From positions 18,040 to 82,039 of the forward strand of contig CAYPLH010000012.1 in the NCBI GenBank assembly GCA_964411505.1: a DNA stretch of 64,000 nucleotides, in the 5' to 3' direction. The first letter of the stretch is position 1; every line of letters starts with the position of its first letter. The position numbers and the translations under genes are program-made. The notes beneath the pieces are model-generated. The model was not told the DNA's origin and did no database searches. It was given only the letters and a program-made list of their open reading frames with translations. This document shows positions 61,329-64,000 of this stretch, piece after piece. The stretch comes from CAYPLH01 sp964411505 (GTDB lineage Bacteria; Bacillota; Clostridia; CAYPLH01; DUMO01).

Positions 61329-61357
61329 AGATTATCATCTTAGTACTCTGTTTACAA
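61329..61357 (-). promoter_or_regulatory. Probable promoter of ABC operon C
   Basis: On the minus strand TTGTAA (61352-61357) and TAATCT (61329-61334) are 17 bases apart. It lies between the AraC-C stop and the LplB-type permease start. It could serve the long unit running from 61.3 kb down to about 38.5 kb. Confidence 0.5.
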
Positions 61358-61377
61358 CCCTGCTATTTTATTTTTTG

Positions 61378-61433
61378 CTTGCTTTTTTATAAATTTAACA
61401 ATTTTCTTACTTGCTTTTTTATAGATTTACAAT
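61378..61433. repeat. Two near-identical 24-25-bp direct repeats
   Basis: CTTGCTTTTTTATA-A-ATTTAACAAT (61378-61402) and CTTGCTTTTTTATA-G-ATTTACAAT (61410-61433) differ by one base and one indel, with a 32-bp period. They lie directly after the stop codon of the AraC-C gene and upstream of the operon-C promoter. Function unknown; local duplication or tandem regulator sites are possible. Confidence 0.65.
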
Positions 61434-61434
61434 A

Positions 61435-63744
61435 TTAAACGCTCTTTCTTCCACATATGTTTCTGTACTGTGAAGGTGTCATCCCTTCCTTGTGTTTGAA
61501 TTTTCTTAAAAAGTTAGCCTCATCAATATAGCCTGCCTGCTGGCGGATATCCTTTATAGAATTGTCAGTGGTTTTAAGTAGTTCTTTGACTTTTTCCATT
61601 CTTATAATATCAATGTAGTTCATTAAAGAGTATCCTATATGTTTTTTAAAATAATTTGTTATATAAGAAGGAGATATGTTAAATTCTTCTCCGATAACTT
61701 TTAGACTCAAATTACTATCAAAATAATTTTTATCTACGTATTCCAGTATTTCATTTATTAGGTCTGATTTTCTACTGCTTTTCTGATTTTCAATATGTCT
61801 GCAGATATTACTACAAATTTTCATTATACAATCAGTAAATTCATCAATTGTTTCAAAGTTCTTTACTGCCAGACCTTTAATTTTCAAGCTGCTTACATTG
61901 CTAAAATCAACACTCAACTCATAAATTATTTTTGATACGGTGTTTACCAGACCCGCACACACTACTCTTGTAGTTTCAATTGAAAGTGCACAGCTTTTTA
62001 TTTGTGATACTATCTCACTTAGCACTGTTTCAACACCCTGTATATTTGTTTTCTTAACCTCGCTCACAAGTTGACTCTGTTTGTCCAGATAGTAAGATAG
62101 GTTTTCTTCATTACTACCGTTAAGAACATCACTTAAAAACACTTTCCCTCTCCCTTGTAGGAACCGGCATGATGCAGCATGTTCTGCCTGAACAAATGAA
62201 GTGTTAATCATGGATATATTATCAAAAATTTCCCCTATACCAACAGTCAATGAAATATCAAACTTCTTCATAAAAAGGTCCTTTGCTCTAACAGCAATGT
62301 CCTTAAGATTGTCTATGTTGTTTTTCCCTGCGTCTAAATTAACTATTAATACTATTCCAGTACCATTGATAAGATCAGTAGCGTAAGCACACCCAACCTC
62401 TAGGGATAATTCTTCTATCGCATTTATTATTCCTAACAAAACCAGTTCTTGAACATTCTTAGAATTCTCTTTGATAAAATTTTTATAATTATCTATTAAA
62501 AAAGTCATCACTGAAAAATAAGGACGGCTAAAATCAATTTCCGATCCTTCAATCAGTTTATTAAACTCCCCATCTTTTAAATGTTTTCCCTGCAGAAGGG
62601 CTAGTAAAATATTTTCTTTAAGACTATTTTTAGCACTACTTAACATATTCTGAAGACCACTGTTTTCGCTTGTTACTTTATCAATAATCCTTGTAATATA
62701 CTCAAATTCATCCCCTAATACTGGTACCTGTTTAGTTAACGCTATCTGCCGCAGACTGCTCAATATCCTCTTTAATGGTTTGTAATTTTGAGAAGCAAAA
62801 ACTAATGCCATTCCCAATCCCAGTATGAAAATTATTCCAGTGCCAATTTTCAAGCTCCTAAGGCTGTTATCAACAATACTCATAAATTGTTCCGTAGGAA
62901 TTACAGTAACATGGGTCCAATAATTAAACCCAGAAGTATACTTTATAACCGTATACTCTTTCCCCAGAATTTCTACCTTGCTCACAGCATTATCTAAAGA
63001 GGGAATATCTACCCCTTTAAGTAACTCTACTGGCTCAATGCGGTCTTGAGCCGTTGATGAGGCTATCAATCTGTCATTTTCATCGAGTATAAAATAGGTA
63101 CCATTATAAGCTTTCAATGTATCACGTACCTGTTTGTCCATTTCACTGTAGTTAACAATAAACATAATTACCATATTGGGCTTTGAAGCTTTGAGTGGCA
63201 ATGGGTAAAGATAGGTCATATAAAGATCATTGTTTATTTTCTCTACTGAACGCATAACTGGCATGTTTATACCGCTCATCGAACTCAGAAACTCTTCTTT
63301 GCTCCAATTCTCATACTTATATGAAAAGTCAAAAAATGTATCTAGATTGTTTATACCCTTTGTGGTAAAAAGTTTGTCTGGTACTATAAAGTAATATAAA
63401 GCAATATCATAAATGTATGGATGTGTAAATTTCAAGTCACGTAAAAAATTAATGCTATTTGCCATGTCATATGCATCGTTTTTTAGCATAAATGTTGAAA
63501 AGCTGTTATTGGTAGTTATGGTTATTGCTATATTTTGCATCTGAATAATCTCTTTTTCTAGCTGCTCTGTCATTTTATCCAGCAAATTCAAGTTGTATGT
63601 TTCCACTTCATGCTCCAGTACAGAAATAATTTTCCCATATAAAGTGCTTGACATGATTGTCATTAAAATTACTACAACAAATACATATGATAAAAATATT
63701 TTAACAAAACGAATCGAAATTCTGTTTTTATGCTGCTTGCTCAA
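61435..63744 (-). CDS. Membrane-anchored AraC-family regulator, system C
   Basis: A 769-residue sensor-regulator. Span 1 is at about residues 14-36, span 2 at about 295-313 (GTGIIFILGLGMALVFAS). The extracytoplasmic part has Cache-like features (TYFILDENDRLIASS, YWTHVTVIP). The C-terminal AraC domain runs from LEYVDKNYFDSNLSLKVIGEEF to HKEGMTPSQYRNICG. Start is TTG at 63744 with GGGAGG 7 bases upstream. It is upstream of ABC operon C and should activate it in response to an extracellular sugar. Its target site is not the TGTC direct repeat as far as I can see. Confidence 0.92.
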   Translation of the reverse strand: MSKQHKNRISIRFVKIFLSYVFVVVILMTIMSSTLYGKIISVLEHEVETYNLNLLDKMTEQLEKEIIQMQNIAITITTNNSFSTFMLKNDAYDMANSINFLRDLKFTHPYIYDIALYYFIVPDKLFTTKGINNLDTFFDFSYKYENWSKEEFLSSMSGINMPVMRSVEKINNDLYMTYLYPLPLKASKPNMVIMFIVNYSEMDKQVRDTLKAYNGTYFILDENDRLIASSTAQDRIEPVELLKGVDIPSLDNAVSKVEILGKEYTVIKYTSGFNYWTHVTVIPTEQFMSIVDNSLRSLKIGTGIIFILGLGMALVFASQNYKPLKRILSSLRQIALTKQVPVLGDEFEYITRIIDKVTSENSGLQNMLSSAKNSLKENILLALLQGKHLKDGEFNKLIEGSEIDFSRPYFSVMTFLIDNYKNFIKENSKNVQELVLLGIINAIEELSLEVGCAYATDLINGTGIVLIVNLDAGKNNIDNLKDIAVRAKDLFMKKFDISLTVGIGEIFDNISMINTSFVQAEHAASCRFLQGRGKVFLSDVLNGSNEENLSYYLDKQSQLVSEVKKTNIQGVETVLSEIVSQIKSCALSIETTRVVCAGLVNTVSKIIYELSVDFSNVSSLKIKGLAVKNFETIDEFTDCIMKICSNICRHIENQKSSRKSDLINEILEYVDKNYFDSNLSLKVIGEEFNISPSYITNYFKKHIGYSLMNYIDIIRMEKVKELLKTTDNSIKDIRQQAGYIDEANFLRKFKHKEGMTPSQYRNICGRKSV

Positions 63745-63834
63745 AGTTAAGCCTCCCTAGTCAGAACTATGGAATCCAAAGCATGAATATTTTCTTAAAA
63801 CAACTGCGGTATTATGTGACAAAACTCTTTTTTA

Positions 63835-63864
63835 ATTATACATCCTAACATGTCAGCTAGTCAA
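63835..63864 (-). promoter_or_regulatory. Probable promoter of the AraC-C gene
   Basis: On the minus strand TTGACT (63859-63864) and TATAAT (63835-63840) are 18 bases apart, about 90 bases upstream of the TTG start. No other gene is seen between 63745 and the right edge. Confidence 0.6.
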
Positions 63865-64000
63865 CAACTTATGTGCGAAGGCCAGCTTTGTTGGACCCAT
63901 TATACCATAAAATTGAAACATACTCATTTTATTATGCATAAATCCCGCTTGTTTGACAGCTCATGAATAAATTACTTTCATAAAATCCTTTCAGTCATTG

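Noticed and set aside
61378..61433. CRISPR array
   Set aside because: Only two repeat copies with a 7-base gap, AT-rich, no cas gene nearby.

Overview
The window reads as a Gram-positive, probably anaerobic, member of the Clostridia. Reasons seen in the sequence: AT-rich DNA, strong AGGAGG-type ribosome binding sites with frequent GTG/TTG starts, lipoprotein signal peptides, one protein with an NPKTG cell-wall sorting signal, and three LplABC-type sugar ABC transporters, each next to a membrane-anchored AraC regulator. The species cannot be named from this window. I see no rRNA, tRNA, CRISPR array, transposase or phage gene.

The whole window is a glycan-utilisation region with ten family-S1 (formylglycine) sulfatases. 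Positions 1-5.8 kb hold a partial dehydrogenase, a sulfatase and ABC system A, divergent from its AraC regulator (6.1-8.3 kb). Positions 8.5-15.3 kb hold L-rhamnose isomerase, a TIM-barrel isomerase, a sulfatase and a GH78-type alpha-L-rhamnosidase. Positions 15.7-20.4 kb hold the only clearly surface-exposed glycan proteins apart from the transport lipoproteins: a CBM9-like sortase-anchored protein and a BNR/Asp-box lipoprotein, plus an unassigned barrel glycosidase. A GH4 glycosidase (21.1-22.4 kb, +) and ABC system B with its AraC regulator (22.7-29.1 kb) follow. A BlaI/BlaR1-like pair (29.8-33.2 kb, +) splits the region in two. From 33.4 to 63.7 kb all genes run on the minus strand: HAD hydrolase, an IolG/IolO/IolN/IolM-like set (inosose-type oxidation), seven sulfatases, two GH38 alpha-mannosidases, ABC system C and its AraC regulator.

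None of the ten sulfatases, the GH38, GH78 or GH4 enzymes has a visible signal peptide. The simplest model (inference) is that partly degraded sulfated oligosaccharides are imported by the three ABC systems and then desulfated and cut inside the cell. Rhamnose enters metabolism through RhaA, and other products through the Iol-like oxidation/hydrolysis set. Needed parts not in the window are the ABC ATPase, an anaerobic sulfatase-maturating enzyme, a sortase, and rhamnulose kinase/aldolase.

The best regulatory finding is a direct repeat, TGTC[A/C]C-N16-TGTC[A/T]C (22-bp period), seen five times. Each copy points at a gene of the GH78/GH4/ABC-B group, and it is probably the site of the AraC regulator at 26.9-29.1 kb. 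Other notable elements are a BlaI-type double operator on a near-consensus promoter, a possible structured leader RNA before the AraC-B gene, and a tandemly duplicated sulfatase-GH38-sulfatase module.
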